This document shows, piece by piece, positions 35,366 to 43,309 of a stretch of 64,000 bases of DNA. Origin of the DNA: a bacterium (GTDB taxonomy: Bacteria; Acidobacteriota; Polarisedimenticolia; Polarisedimenticolales; Polarisedimenticolaceae); assembly GCA_024226515.1 (NCBI GenBank), contig JAAELQ010000265.1, forward strand, positions 17,874 through 81,873, given 5' to 3'. Under the pieces are notes generated by a model, which searched no databases, was not told the origin of the DNA, and saw nothing but the letters and a program-made list of their open reading frames with translations. Within the stretch, counting starts at the first letter, position 1; the number at the start of each line of letters is the position of its first letter. The translations under genes and the position numbers were made by a program.

Positions 35366-35585
35366 ATGGCGGCGACCCGAGAGGTTCGCTTGACGTGCAA
35401 GAACACCGCGACCTCCGTTTCCTACGGCGGAATGCAGGGCGACACGGTCGATCTGCACGGTCGTGGCGGTCGCGGTCGCGTGTGGAGCGGGACTTGGCGG
35501 ACCCCGATACCGTCCGTTTCCGGGAGTACGAAGCCTCCGGCGACGGCGAGATCGAAGTCCGCTCGGCCGTGTTCCGTCGCGACCC
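35366..35585 (+). pseudogene. Possible frameshifted small gene remnant
   Basis: From ATG 35366 one frame reads like protein for ~35 residues (VRLTCKNTATSVSYGGMQG then DTVDLHG). From about 35490 the next frame does (DLADPDTVRFREYEASGDGE, then IEVRSAVFRRDP). Third codon positions are GC-rich in both parts. A single-base change in the repetitive stretch near 35460-35500 would join them, giving a ~75-residue protein ending at the convergent peroxiredoxin gene. No family recognised; it may be chance. Confidence 0.25.
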
Positions 35586-36344
35586 TCAGCCCAGGTCGGT
35601 CGAGTTGGTGACCAGGAACTGCACGATCGCGTCGGTGTCCTGCACCGGCTTGCCGCCGACGATCAGGCACGGAGCCTGGTCCTTGCCCGCGAGCTTGACC
35701 AGCGCGTCACGCGCGGTCGCGTCGTCGGTGACGTTCTTGACGGGTAACGCGTCCGCGAGATGCAAGTTGTCGCGGGCCAGCAGAACCTTGCGTGAGTGTC
35801 CGCAGCTGCTCTTGACGTATAGCATCTCGGCGCCGGCGATTCCCTGCGGTTTGGGCAGATCGTCGAGCTTCGAACCGTGCTGCGAGTCGATCTGCTCGCA
35901 CAGGGCGGCGAGCTCCCCGATGTCGCGCCGCCCGGCGGGCGTGACCGAGGAAGCGTGACGCACGACACCCTCGGCGTCGATGACGACGGTGGCGCGGTCG
36001 GTGATTCCGGCGTTGTCGAGGTACAGCCCGTACGCCTTCGCCATCTCGCCCTTCGGATGAAAGTCGGCCAGCAGCGGGAAGGAGACTCCGCCGAGGCTCT
36101 GCCCCCAGTTGGCGTGAGAGAAGACGCTGTCGATGCTGACACCCAGAACCTGGGTGTGCGCGGCGCGGAAGCGGGGCAACAGAGCCTCGACCTCCGGCAC
36201 CTCGTGGCTTCAGGTGGGGGTGAAGTCCAGCGGATAGTAGAGGAGCATCACGTGACGGCGGCCGCGGAACTGCTCCAGGCTGATTTCGCGGTCGAAGTGG
36301 TCGTTCAGTTTGAATTCAGGCGCTTTGTCGCCTACGGCAATCAT
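35586..36344 (-). CDS. Peroxiredoxin-glutaredoxin fusion, probable selenoprotein (TGA = Sec)
   Basis: Read through one in-frame TGA (36212-36210) this gives 252 aa. The N-terminal domain is a thiol peroxidase: MIAVGDKAPEFKLNDHFDRE, MLLYYPLDFTPT, the TGA, then SHEVPEVEALLPRF, VLGVSIDSVFSHANW and FPLLADFHPKGEMAKAYGL. In the family motif PxxxTxxC the TGA stands exactly at the peroxidatic Cys. The C-terminal ~85 residues are glutaredoxin-like with CGHS (MLYVKSSCGHSRKVL, APCLIVGGKPVQDTDAIVQF). GGGAGG lies 9 nt before ATG 36344. The frame stays open and high in GC3 on both sides. A bacterial SECIS-like hairpin follows the TGA. Sec peroxiredoxins are known in bacteria; a nonsense mutation is the alternative. 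Confidence 0.8.
36176..36212 (-). promoter_or_regulatory. TGA codon and candidate bacterial SECIS hairpin
   Basis: Downstream of the TGA the transcript can fold CGGAG/CUCUG (with one G-U) around a 7-nt loop GUCGAGG centred about 22 nt from the TGA, extended by further weak pairs to 36176-36200. GGUC at the start of the loop recalls the loop of the E. coli fdhF element. A competing fold pairs AGCCACGA with TCGAGGCT (one mismatch) over 36183-36209. Neither has been tested by folding software. Confidence 0.45.
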
Positions 36345-36510
36345 GTTCGAAGTCCTCCCGTGCGCCTGCAGCATTCGGGCTGCGGCGGTCCCAAAAAAAC
36401 AGTGTGGAGGAGACCGCGGTGCGTATCCACGACTCCCTGCGGACAAATGCGCCCATCTGGGTCCGACTCCAGCCCCGACGTTCTCTCATCATGGGGGCAG
36501 GAGGTGTGAC

Positions 36511-36720
36511 GTGTTGTCGCTGCGCTCGTTTCACCTGTTCTTCATCTTACTGGTGACGCTCGGCGCGGACCTCTTCGGCATCTGGGCCGTGTGGCACTGG
36601 ACACAGTTCCACGATCCGTGGATTCTCGCCATGGGGGTCGTCGCGCTGCTGGGCGGGTTGGGCCTGGTGTTCTACGGGGTCAAGCAGGTGAAGAGCTTCG
36701 ACAGGGCCAATATCGTCTGA
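36511..36720 (+). CDS. Small two-helix membrane protein
   Basis: A 69-aa protein from a GTG with GGAGGTGTGAC directly upstream. Two transmembrane helices: FHLFFILLVTLGADLFGIWA and WILAMGVVALLGGLGLVFYG, with a short basic tail (VKQVKSFDRANIV). Family not recognised. It is divergent from the peroxiredoxin gene and convergent with the XRE regulator. Confidence 0.65.
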   Translation: MLSLRSFHLFFILLVTLGADLFGIWAVWHWTQFHDPWILAMGVVALLGGLGLVFYGVKQVKSFDRANIV

Positions 36721-36741
36721 CGGCGGGTCGCGAGGCCGGTT

Positions 36742-37554
36742 TCAGTCGGAAGGGCCGGGGGGCGGGTCTGCGACCAGGTTCTCCTCGACGAAACGGCGCG
36801 TGTCCTCGTCGGCCGGGAAGAACGACTCGACGACGAGCTCGTCCAGTGTGACCTCGGACGTCGCGCCGAAGGTCGCGAGCGTGTTGATCCAGCTCAGCAC
36901 GCCGTCGCCCTGGCGCAGCCGCATCGGCACGAGGACCGGGGGCGTTTCGTCGGCTCCTTCCCCGCGGAGCAATCCGCTCACTCCCGGAGCTTGCCGCACC
37001 TCGTCCCAGATCCGCCGCAGTCGCTCGTCCGATCCCGCGCGCGCGACCTGGCGCTGCAGCCGCCTCAGGACGGCTCCGGCGACCTCGTCCCAGTTGAGGA
37101 ACTGTTCGCGCTGCAGCCCCGGCTTGAACACCAGGTCGAGCGCGTTGAGCTCGCCGATCGAAACGCCGTCGCTCGTCAGCGGCCCGAGCATCGTGGCCAG
37201 CGGTCGGTTCCACGACACCACGTCCCAGTAGCGATCGAGCGCGAACGCCGGGTTGGGCTCGTGACACTCGAGCATCAGCCGCACCGCGTAGCGCGCCGCG
37301 TCCAACTCGCCGCTCGTCAGCGGGCGCGCGCCGAAGCGAGGCGCGAACCCGGCGCTGAGCAGGAAGCCGTTTCGCTCGCGCAGCGGCAGATCGAGCGCCT
37401 CGGCGAGGCGCAGCACCATTGGGCGGCTGGGTCGGGCGCGCCCCGTCTCCAGAAACGAGAGGTGCTTCGCGGAGACTCCGGCCTCGAGCGCCAGCGCGAG
37501 CTGGCTGACCCCGCGCCGCGACCTCCACTGCTTCAGTTCCGAGGGGAATTCCAT
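36742..37554 (-). CDS. XRE-family transcriptional regulator (MmyB-like)
   Basis: A 270-aa DNA-binding protein. The N-terminal HTH is LKQWRSRRGVSQLALALEAG with VSAKHLSFLETGRARPS; the C-terminal part has ALDRYWDVVSWNRPLATMLG, the NxP-type PAS-like ligand domain of MmyB-type regulators, a group named from an antibiotic-cluster regulator. It lies divergent from the NTF2-like gene at 37645 with an ATTACC repeat array between them, so it probably controls that gene and itself. Such regulators often respond to small lipophilic ligands, which is inference here. Confidence 0.88.
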   Translation of the reverse strand: MEFPSELKQWRSRRGVSQLALALEAGVSAKHLSFLETGRARPSRPMVLRLAEALDLPLRERNGFLLSAGFAPRFGARPLTSGELDAARYAVRLMLECHEPNPAFALDRYWDVVSWNRPLATMLGPLTSDGVSIGELNALDLVFKPGLQREQFLNWDEVAGAVLRRLQRQVARAGSDERLRRIWDEVRQAPGVSGLLRGEGADETPPVLVPMRLRQGDGVLSWINTLATFGATSEVTLDELVVESFFPADEDTRRFVEENLVADPPPGPSD

Positions 37555-37556
37555 CG

Positions 37557-37604
37557 ATTACCTCTCAGGTAATTGATTCCATTACCATCCTGTCAGACAT
37601 TACC
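37557..37604. promoter_or_regulatory. ATTACC operator array between XRE regulator and NTF2-like gene
   Basis: ATTACC (37557-37562) and GGTAAT (37568-37573) form a perfect 6-bp inverted repeat around TCTCA, 3 bp upstream of the regulator start. Two more ATTACC copies stand at 37581-37586 and 37599-37604. Four copies in 48 bp of an otherwise GC-rich genome suggest cooperative binding sites for the adjacent regulator. Confidence 0.6.
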
Positions 37605-37644
37605 GCGGACGGCGGACGAAAACAACCCGCCGAGGAGGTATCCC

Positions 37645-38154
37645 ATGCAGCATTCGAGAATCGCGCGGTGGGCCGTTCCGATCCTGGCGGCACTTTGCCT
37701 GCAATCCGCGGCGTCGGCCGGAGAGTCGCCGGGCCGAGTCGTCGATCGCTGGTTCGAGGCCTACCGCGACGCGTCGCTGGAGCGCATGCTCGCCAGCTAC
37801 ACGAACGAGGCCGTGTTCGAGGACGTCAATCAGCGCCACCACTTCGAGGGGACCGAACAGATCTCCCAGTTGCTCGCCGGGCTCGTGGCCCTGCATCACA
37901 CGATGGACGTCCGCGAGAAGCGGCGCGTCGTCGACGGAGACATCGTCGTCGTCGAGTACGACTACGTGGGCACCCTGAACGGCGCCGCGCTGGGCCAGTC
38001 GGTGGGCAAGGAGGGCTGCCCCGACCTGGAGTACGTCCTTCCGGCGACGAGCTGGTACCGCATCGAGGGCAAGAAGATCGCGCACCAGCGCGATTTCATC
38101 GACTGGGCGACGTTCCTCGAGCTGCGCGAGAAGCTGCTCGCGGCAGGCTCCTAG
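37645..38154 (+). CDS. Secreted SnoaL/NTF2-like protein
   Basis: A 169-aa exported protein (signal peptide RIARWAVPILAALCLQSAAS) with an NTF2-like fold: RVVDRWFEAYRDASLERMLA, YTNEAVFEDVNQRHHFEGTE, VEYDYVGTLNGAALG and TSWYRIEGKKIAHQRDF. Similar to SnoaL-like polyketide cyclase relatives; activity unknown. GAGGAGG lies 8 nt before the ATG. It is divergent from the XRE regulator and is its most likely target. Its TAG stop uses the TA next to the MITE-like element. Confidence 0.83.
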   Translation: MQHSRIARWAVPILAALCLQSAASAGESPGRVVDRWFEAYRDASLERMLASYTNEAVFEDVNQRHHFEGTEQISQLLAGLVALHHTMDVREKRRVVDGDIVVVEYDYVGTLNGAALGQSVGKEGCPDLEYVLPATSWYRIEGKKIAHQRDFIDWATFLELREKLLAAGS

Positions 38155-38429
38155 GAGCCTGTCCGAGTAATCACCGGCATCGCGTTCCGCGCGCCGTGGG
38201 GCCGTATGCAAGGCGCCGGCGACGCAGACATATGCCCGGCATAGGGAAGTCGGCGCAACGAAGCAGACGGCCCCACGCCGCCGGAACCCTCCGGGCGCAT
38301 GGGGGTTGCGGGTGCATGCTTCGTTGTTCGTCGTTGACGATACACCAGCATCGACTTCCTCCTCTCGCCTCGCCTGCACCGCGCAAGACCCATGCGCGCG
38401 ATGCCGGTGATGACTCGGACAGGCTCCTA
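38152..38429. mobile_element. MITE-like element with 31-bp terminal inverted repeats and TA flanks
   Basis: The ends match as inverted repeats over 33 bp (38152-38184 and 38397-38429) with one mismatch, beginning TAGGAGCCTGTCCGAGT. If the outer TA is a duplicated target, the element is 274 bp (38154-38427), in the manner of IS630/Tc1 relatives. A second, nested inverted repeat CGTGGGGCCGT/ACGGCCCCACG lies at 38195-38205 and 38267-38277. No transposase is encoded. Removing it would leave the two convergent genes with stop codons over the same TA. Confidence 0.7.
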
Positions 38430-39140
38430 ACCACCTTCGAGATCCGCGGCTGGCAACAGCACGTCGCGGATCCAGGTGTGGTTCGGCTCGATCGAGAGCG
38501 CCTTCTCGTAGAGTTTGCGGGCCTCGGCCGGCCGGTCCTGTTTCAGCAGCGTCTGACCGAGCCAGGCCAGCGCATCGACACGACCCCAGTTGGGCCATGG
38601 AGTCTCGGGGTTCTCGTCGCCGAACAGCGTCAGTGCGCGACGCAGCTCGGCCTCGGCTTTCGACACGCCGCCGCCGAACGATTTCGGTGTGAAGAACATG
38701 CTGATCCCGCGCTGCAGCGCGACGCGTGGGTTGTCCGGTGCGAGCTCGTGAGCGCGGTCGAGCGCCTTGCCCGCCTTCGGGCCGAGGAACATGCCCTTGA
38801 GCGCGCCGTTGATCCGTTCGCCGATGACCGTCCCGCGCAGCGCGTGCGCCTCGGCGTCCGCCGCGTTCGCTTTCAGCAGCGATTCGAGCTGGCCTTGCGC
38901 CTCCTTCAGCAGGCGCGTCTTCTGCTTCTTGCGGTCCTTTCCCATCGTCTGGCTGACGCGCCAGTTCAGGTAGGCCAGCAGGTAGCGCTCGCGCGCTGCG
39001 TCCTCGCCGGAGTCCAGGCGCAGCTGCGCCTTGGATCTCAGCGCCAGCAGCCGCACCTCCGAACCCTCGACGACCGCGGATTCGACCAGCGCCGGGTCCG
39101 GCGCCTGAACCAGCAGGGCCAACAGCAGCAACGTGTTCAT
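38427..39140 (-). CDS. Secreted TPR protein
   Basis: A 237-aa protein with a short hydrophobic N-terminus (MNTLLLLALLVQA) and helical repeats: KEAQGQLESLLKANAADAEA, KALDRAHELAPDNPRVALQ, GRVDALAWLGQTLLKQDRPA and EARKLYEKALSIEPNHTW. These are TPRs, suggesting a protein-interaction role in the envelope. GGGAGGTG precedes ATG 39140. Its TAG stop lies at the right border of the MITE-like element. It follows the outer-membrane protein gene on the same strand (135 bp). Confidence 0.8.
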   Translation of the reverse strand: MNTLLLLALLVQAPDPALVESAVVEGSEVRLLALRSKAQLRLDSGEDAARERYLLAYLNWRVSQTMGKDRKKQKTRLLKEAQGQLESLLKANAADAEAHALRGTVIGERINGALKGMFLGPKAGKALDRAHELAPDNPRVALQRGISMFFTPKSFGGGVSKAEAELRRALTLFGDENPETPWPNWGRVDALAWLGQTLLKQDRPAEARKLYEKALSIEPNHTWIRDVLLPAADLEGG

Positions 39141-39275
39141 GGGCGGCACCTCCCTCCTATATGGATACGAGCACACCGCCGAGCGATTACATCGCCGTCC
39201 TCCGAACGGGAGAAGCTCGGCTCCCCCATTCGGCCATGTCACGCTCGCCCGCTCACGGTCCAGGCGAGACAACCC

Positions 39276-40391
39276 CTACCAGGGGTGGTTGACCTGGACG
39301 TACCAGGCCCATTCCTCGGGGCCGCGGGCGATGTCGATCCCGACCCAGATGTTCTGGTCCTTGAAGACGTTGAAGCGCGAGCCGACGCCGCCGGCGTAGA
39401 TCGACTCTCCCTCGTCGGCGGTCTCCAGGTGCTCGTTGGTGAAGCCAGTACCGGCGAAGGCGAGGACGATCCACTTCTTCGCCGCGAGGAAGCGCAGCTG
39501 CGCCTCGAGCTCGCCGATGAGCTCGTCCTGGTAGCGCAGCGCCGGGATGCCGCGCAGCGTGATCCACGGATAGCCGAAGAACGGCGCCCGGCCGTTCACG
39601 CCGGTAGCCTGTGCCCGCAGGTCCAGATTGAAACGCTTGCTCAACGCGTGGAACGACAGGAACTTCAGCGTCGTGCTCCAGTAGTCGAAGTCGCTGCCGA
39701 ACGCCTCGTCGAAGCGCCACACGGTCCAGTCGACGTACTGCCCCTTCGTCGGCATCGTCGTGTTGTCGCGCCCTTCGAACGTACCCGCGAGCGAGATACC
39801 CACCTGGCGTAGATCGGAGGTGAGAAAGTCCGGCGGGAGGGGCAACGCCGGACCCAGGTCGAAAGTGTTCTCCGCGTCCAGGAGCTGCAACCCGGTTCCG
39901 ACGAGAAAGCGGCTCTTGCCGACGCGAAAATCGAGATCCTGGTAGAAGATGTTGCCTTCGAGCTCGAACTCGATCGGAGTTCCGTCGGCGTAGAAGTCCG
40001 AGGTCACGTCCACGACACCTGCGGCGGCGGCGTAACGGATCGAATCTCCGCGCCAGTGATTCATGTGCCCGACGCCCAGGGCCCAGGTGCCGTTGCTGGT
40101 ATACGCGCCCAGCAGGCCGGTGACGACCGGCGGCGGCTCGGAGGCCTTCGTGGCCTTGCCGATATTCTGCGGTGTCGACGCCTTCGGGTCGTCCGGGCCC
40201 GCTCCTTGTTTCGGCGGATGGAACATCGTGAGCGCCACACCCAGGCCCTCGCCGATCGCCGGCTCGGTGATGAAGACGGGGATCGGCAGGAAGCGGTAGC
40301 CGCCACCCTTCTTCTCGCCGTCCGCAGGCGCTTCGTCGGCCGCGGCCGAGCCGCAGAGCAGGATGGTCGCGGCAACAAGCTCAGCGATCAA
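39276..40391 (-). CDS. BamA/TamA-type outer-membrane barrel protein
   Basis: A 371-aa exported protein from a TTG start with GGAGG about 7 nt upstream. The signal peptide AELVAATILLCGSAAA leads to GGGYRFLPIPVFITEPAIGE and GLGVALT, then barrel strands with family-like GRDNTTMPTKGQYVDWTVWR and FGYPWITLRGIPALRYQDE, ending at a tryptophan. This is the surface-antigen (Omp85 C-terminal) barrel without POTRA domains, as in patatin-partner and lipid-export barrels. Substrate unknown. The esterase gene lies 144 bp upstream on the same strand, so a functional link is possible. Confidence 0.82.
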   Translation of the reverse strand: MIAELVAATILLCGSAAADEAPADGEKKGGGYRFLPIPVFITEPAIGEGLGVALTMFHPPKQGAGPDDPKASTPQNIGKATKASEPPPVVTGLLGAYTSNGTWALGVGHMNHWRGDSIRYAAAAGVVDVTSDFYADGTPIEFELEGNIFYQDLDFRVGKSRFLVGTGLQLLDAENTFDLGPALPLPPDFLTSDLRQVGISLAGTFEGRDNTTMPTKGQYVDWTVWRFDEAFGSDFDYWSTTLKFLSFHALSKRFNLDLRAQATGVNGRAPFFGYPWITLRGIPALRYQDELIGELEAQLRFLAAKKWIVLAFAGTGFTNEHLETADEGESIYAGGVGSRFNVFKDQNIWVGIDIARGPEEWAWYVQVNHPW

Positions 40392-40535
40392 CTCCCACCT
40401 CCCTCAACGTCAGAATGTCATTCGCGCGCGCAAACCGAAAACCCAGATACGGCCGCGCCGGGCAACGCTATGCGCAGCGGAGACCCTTCGGGATCGATCG
40501 AGGCTCGGACGCGCAGTTTCGCGCAAGAACGCGTG

Positions 40536-41273
40536 TTAGGCAACCCGCTGCGACAGGTAGAACAGCGCCTGGCGGTTCCACCACGTCCACTCGTGCGTCA
40601 CGTCGTCGCCCCACAGCTCGCAGCGGTGGCTGATCCCCTTGGAGGCCAGAATCGAGGCGAATTGCTTGGTCTGCTCGATGTTCCGGCCCTCGTGGTCGCC
40701 CTGGCCGACGACGAGGTCGAGGTGCACGTTCTGGCGCGCCGACTCGAGCTGCTCGCCGTGCAGGTTGGGCACGAAGGCCATCGGGTTGCAGTAGTACACG
40801 TCGAGGTTGTCGAAGCCGTCCGTCAGAATGCGCGCGTCGTAGCGTCCGCTGAGACACAGCGCGTAGCTGAACAGACCGGGGTGTTTCAGCAGCAGGTTGG
40901 CCGAGTAGTAGCCACCGAGGCTGGTGCCGGCGATCCAGATCGGGATGTCGGGCGTCTCGCAGTCCTCGAGGATGTGCGGAACCAGCTCGTCGACGACGTA
41001 TTTCTCGAACGCCATGTGACGCTTGATGCGCTTCTCGGGGGGCAGATCGCTGAACCAGGCCTCGGTGACGTTGCTCTCGGTGCAGTACAGCTTGAGTTTT
41101 CCGGCGCGGATCGTCGGCTCGAGCACGCCGATCAGCCCGTTGAACTCCCACTCGTGGGCCATCCCGGCCGAGGAGGGGAAGACCAGCAGCGGCTGGCCGT
41201 AGTGGCCGAAGCGCCAGAGGAACATCTTCTCCCCCATGGCCTTGCTCGGAACACGTTCCAGCTTGCTGAACAT
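40536..41273 (-). CDS. Esterase-like alpha/beta hydrolase
   Basis: A 245-aa alpha/beta-hydrolase of the esterase D/YbbA-like type. PLLVFPSSAGMAHEWEFNG contains the oxyanion region, IAGTSLGGYYSANLLLKHPG the nucleophile elbow GTSLG, GQGDHEGRNIEQTKQF the likely acid loop, and DVTHEWTWWNRQ the catalytic His. There is no signal peptide, so it is cytoplasmic. GGGGGC precedes ATG 41273. It diverges from the CoA-transferase fusion gene, 117 bp away. Confidence 0.85.
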   Translation of the reverse strand: MFSKLERVPSKAMGEKMFLWRFGHYGQPLLVFPSSAGMAHEWEFNGLIGVLEPTIRAGKLKLYCTESNVTEAWFSDLPPEKRIKRHMAFEKYVVDELVPHILEDCETPDIPIWIAGTSLGGYYSANLLLKHPGLFSYALCLSGRYDARILTDGFDNLDVYYCNPMAFVPNLHGEQLESARQNVHLDLVVGQGDHEGRNIEQTKQFASILASKGISHRCELWGDDVTHEWTWWNRQALFYLSQRVA

Positions 41274-41390
41274 GGCTTGCCCCCTGATACGAACTGCCCC
41301 TGGTAACAAGAGGATAGTCCAATCACCAGGGCTTCGCCGGGCTTGTGGCCGTGTCGGGTTCCTGCTAATCCATCTGTTCTGGGGGACGAA

Positions 41391-43274
41391 ATGAGCGACA
41401 CGAAGACCGGCTGGCAGCAGAGGTTCCACGACAAGGTGGCCACGGCGGACGAGGCCGTGAAACGCATCGGTCCGGGGCAGCGCGTGTTCGTCGGCTCCGG
41501 AGCGGGCGAGCCGCAGGCGCTGGTCGAGGCGCTGTCCGATTGCGCGCAGCTCGTCGACACCGAGGTCGTGCACATCCTGACGCTGGGCATCGCCCCCTAC
41601 GCCGAGCCGCGGCTGGGCAACCGCTTCCGACCCAACGCGTACTTCATCGGCCCCAACGTGCGCGACGCGGTGGCCGAGGGCCGCGCCGACTACACGCCGA
41701 TCTTCCTGTCGGAGATTCCACGCCAGTTCCGCTCGGGTCGCGTCGTGATCGACGCCGCGCTGATCAGCATCAGCCCGCCCGACGGGCACGGCTACTGCAG
41801 CTACGGAGTGTCGACGGACATCGTCAAGTCGGCCGCCGAGTCGGCGAAGGTGGTCATCGCCGAGGTCAACGAACAGATGCCGCGCGCGTTGGGCGACTGC
41901 TTCATCCACGTGCGCGACATCGACGTGCTGGTCGCGTCCGATCGCGACGTGCTCGAGTCGGTGCAGGGCGAGCCGGACGAGCTGTCGCGCAAGATCGCCC
42001 GCAACATCGCCAACCTCGTCGTCGACGGCGCGACGCTGCAGCTCGGGATCGGCACGATTCCCGACGCGGTTCTGCACTTCCTGACCGACTTCAACGATCT
42101 CGGCGTGCACACCGAGATGTTCTCGGACGGGATCATTCCGTTGGTCGAGAGCGGCGTGATCAACAACTCGAAGAAGTCGCTGCACCGCGGGAAGATCGTC
42201 GCCACCTTCGTCATGGGATCGAAGCGCCTCTACGAGTTCGTCGACAACAACCCGCTGATCGAGTTCCACCCGACCGAGTACGCCAACGACCCGTTCGTCA
42301 TCGCGCAGAACGACAACATGATCGCGATCAACTCGGCGATCGAGGTCGATCTGACGGGCCAGGTCTGCGCCGACTCGCTGGGGACGATGTTCTACAGCGG
42401 GATCGGCGGTCAGGTCGACTTCACGCGCGGGGCGTCCCGCTCGCGCGCGGGACGACCGATCATCGCGCTGCCCTCGACGGCGAAGAACGAGACGATCTCG
42501 CGCATCATGCCCGTGCTGAAGGAAGGGGCGGGCGTCGTCACCAGCCGCGGCGACGTGCACTACGTCGTGACCGAGTACGGCACCGCCTACCTACATGGCA
42601 AGAACATGCGACAGCGGGCGCTGGCGTTGATCGAGGTGGCTCACCCCAAGTTCCGTCCCTGGCTGCTGGCCGAGGCCAAGGCACGGCATCTGGTCTACGC
42701 TGACCAGTTCGAGATGCCCGTACGCACGCCGATCTACCCGGCCGAGCTCGAGCGCCCGCTGGAGCTACGCGACGGAACCCAGGTGTTCCTGCGCCCGCTG
42801 AAGTTGACCGACGAGGGGTTGCTCAAGGCGATGTTCTACAAGCTGTCGCCCGAGTCGATCCACTATCGCTTCTTCCGCACGATGAAGGCGATGCCGCACG
42901 CGAGCCTGCAGGAGTATCTGAAGATCGACTACGAGGCGGACATGGCTCTCGTCGTCTTGACGTCGACCGGCGAGGAGGACGCGGAGATGGTCGGCATCGC
43001 CCACTACCTCAACGAGCCGCAGAGCAACTTCGCCGAGGCCGCGTTTCTCGTGCGCGACGACTGGCAGGGCAAGGGCATGGGAGCGCAGCTGATCCAGGTG
43101 CTGGTCGAGACCGCGCGCCGTCAGGGCATCGCCGGTTTCACCGCGGACGTGCTGGCCGACAACGACCGCATGCTGCACGTCTTTCACCGCTGCGGATTCC
43201 CCGTCGAGAGCAAGCTGGACGAGGGCAGCTACCACCTGAGGATTCCGTTCCGCGAACCGAAGCAGGCTGACTGA
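41391..43274 (+). CDS. Acetyl-CoA hydrolase/transferase fused to GNAT acetyltransferase
   Basis: A 627-aa fusion. Residues ~1-445 form a family-I CoA-transferase/acetyl-CoA hydrolase: GPGQRVFVGSGAGEPQALVE, LQLGIGTIPDAVL, HTEMFSDGIIPLVESG, the catalytic Glu in INSAIEVDLTGQV (about 318) and YYVVTEYGTAYL-like end with HGKNMRQRALALIEVAHP. Residues ~455-615 are a GNAT domain (VFLRPLKLTDEGLLKAMFYK, DDWQGKGMGAQLIQVLVETA, ADNDRMLHVFHRCGF). The likely reaction is CoA transfer between acyl groups; the GNAT part may acetylate lysines, a coupling inferred only. ATG 41391 follows GGGGGACGAA. Confidence 0.9.
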   Translation: MSDTKTGWQQRFHDKVATADEAVKRIGPGQRVFVGSGAGEPQALVEALSDCAQLVDTEVVHILTLGIAPYAEPRLGNRFRPNAYFIGPNVRDAVAEGRADYTPIFLSEIPRQFRSGRVVIDAALISISPPDGHGYCSYGVSTDIVKSAAESAKVVIAEVNEQMPRALGDCFIHVRDIDVLVASDRDVLESVQGEPDELSRKIARNIANLVVDGATLQLGIGTIPDAVLHFLTDFNDLGVHTEMFSDGIIPLVESGVINNSKKSLHRGKIVATFVMGSKRLYEFVDNNPLIEFHPTEYANDPFVIAQNDNMIAINSAIEVDLTGQVCADSLGTMFYSGIGGQVDFTRGASRSRAGRPIIALPSTAKNETISRIMPVLKEGAGVVTSRGDVHYVVTEYGTAYLHGKNMRQRALALIEVAHPKFRPWLLAEAKARHLVYADQFEMPVRTPIYPAELERPLELRDGTQVFLRPLKLTDEGLLKAMFYKLSPESIHYRFFRTMKAMPHASLQEYLKIDYEADMALVVLTSTGEEDAEMVGIAHYLNEPQSNFAEAAFLVRDDWQGKGMGAQLIQVLVETARRQGIAGFTADVLADNDRMLHVFHRCGFPVESKLDEGSYHLRIPFREPKQAD

Positions 43275-43309
43275 CCCCGGCCCGGCTGACCGTGTGTCCT
43301 AGCAGCCTG

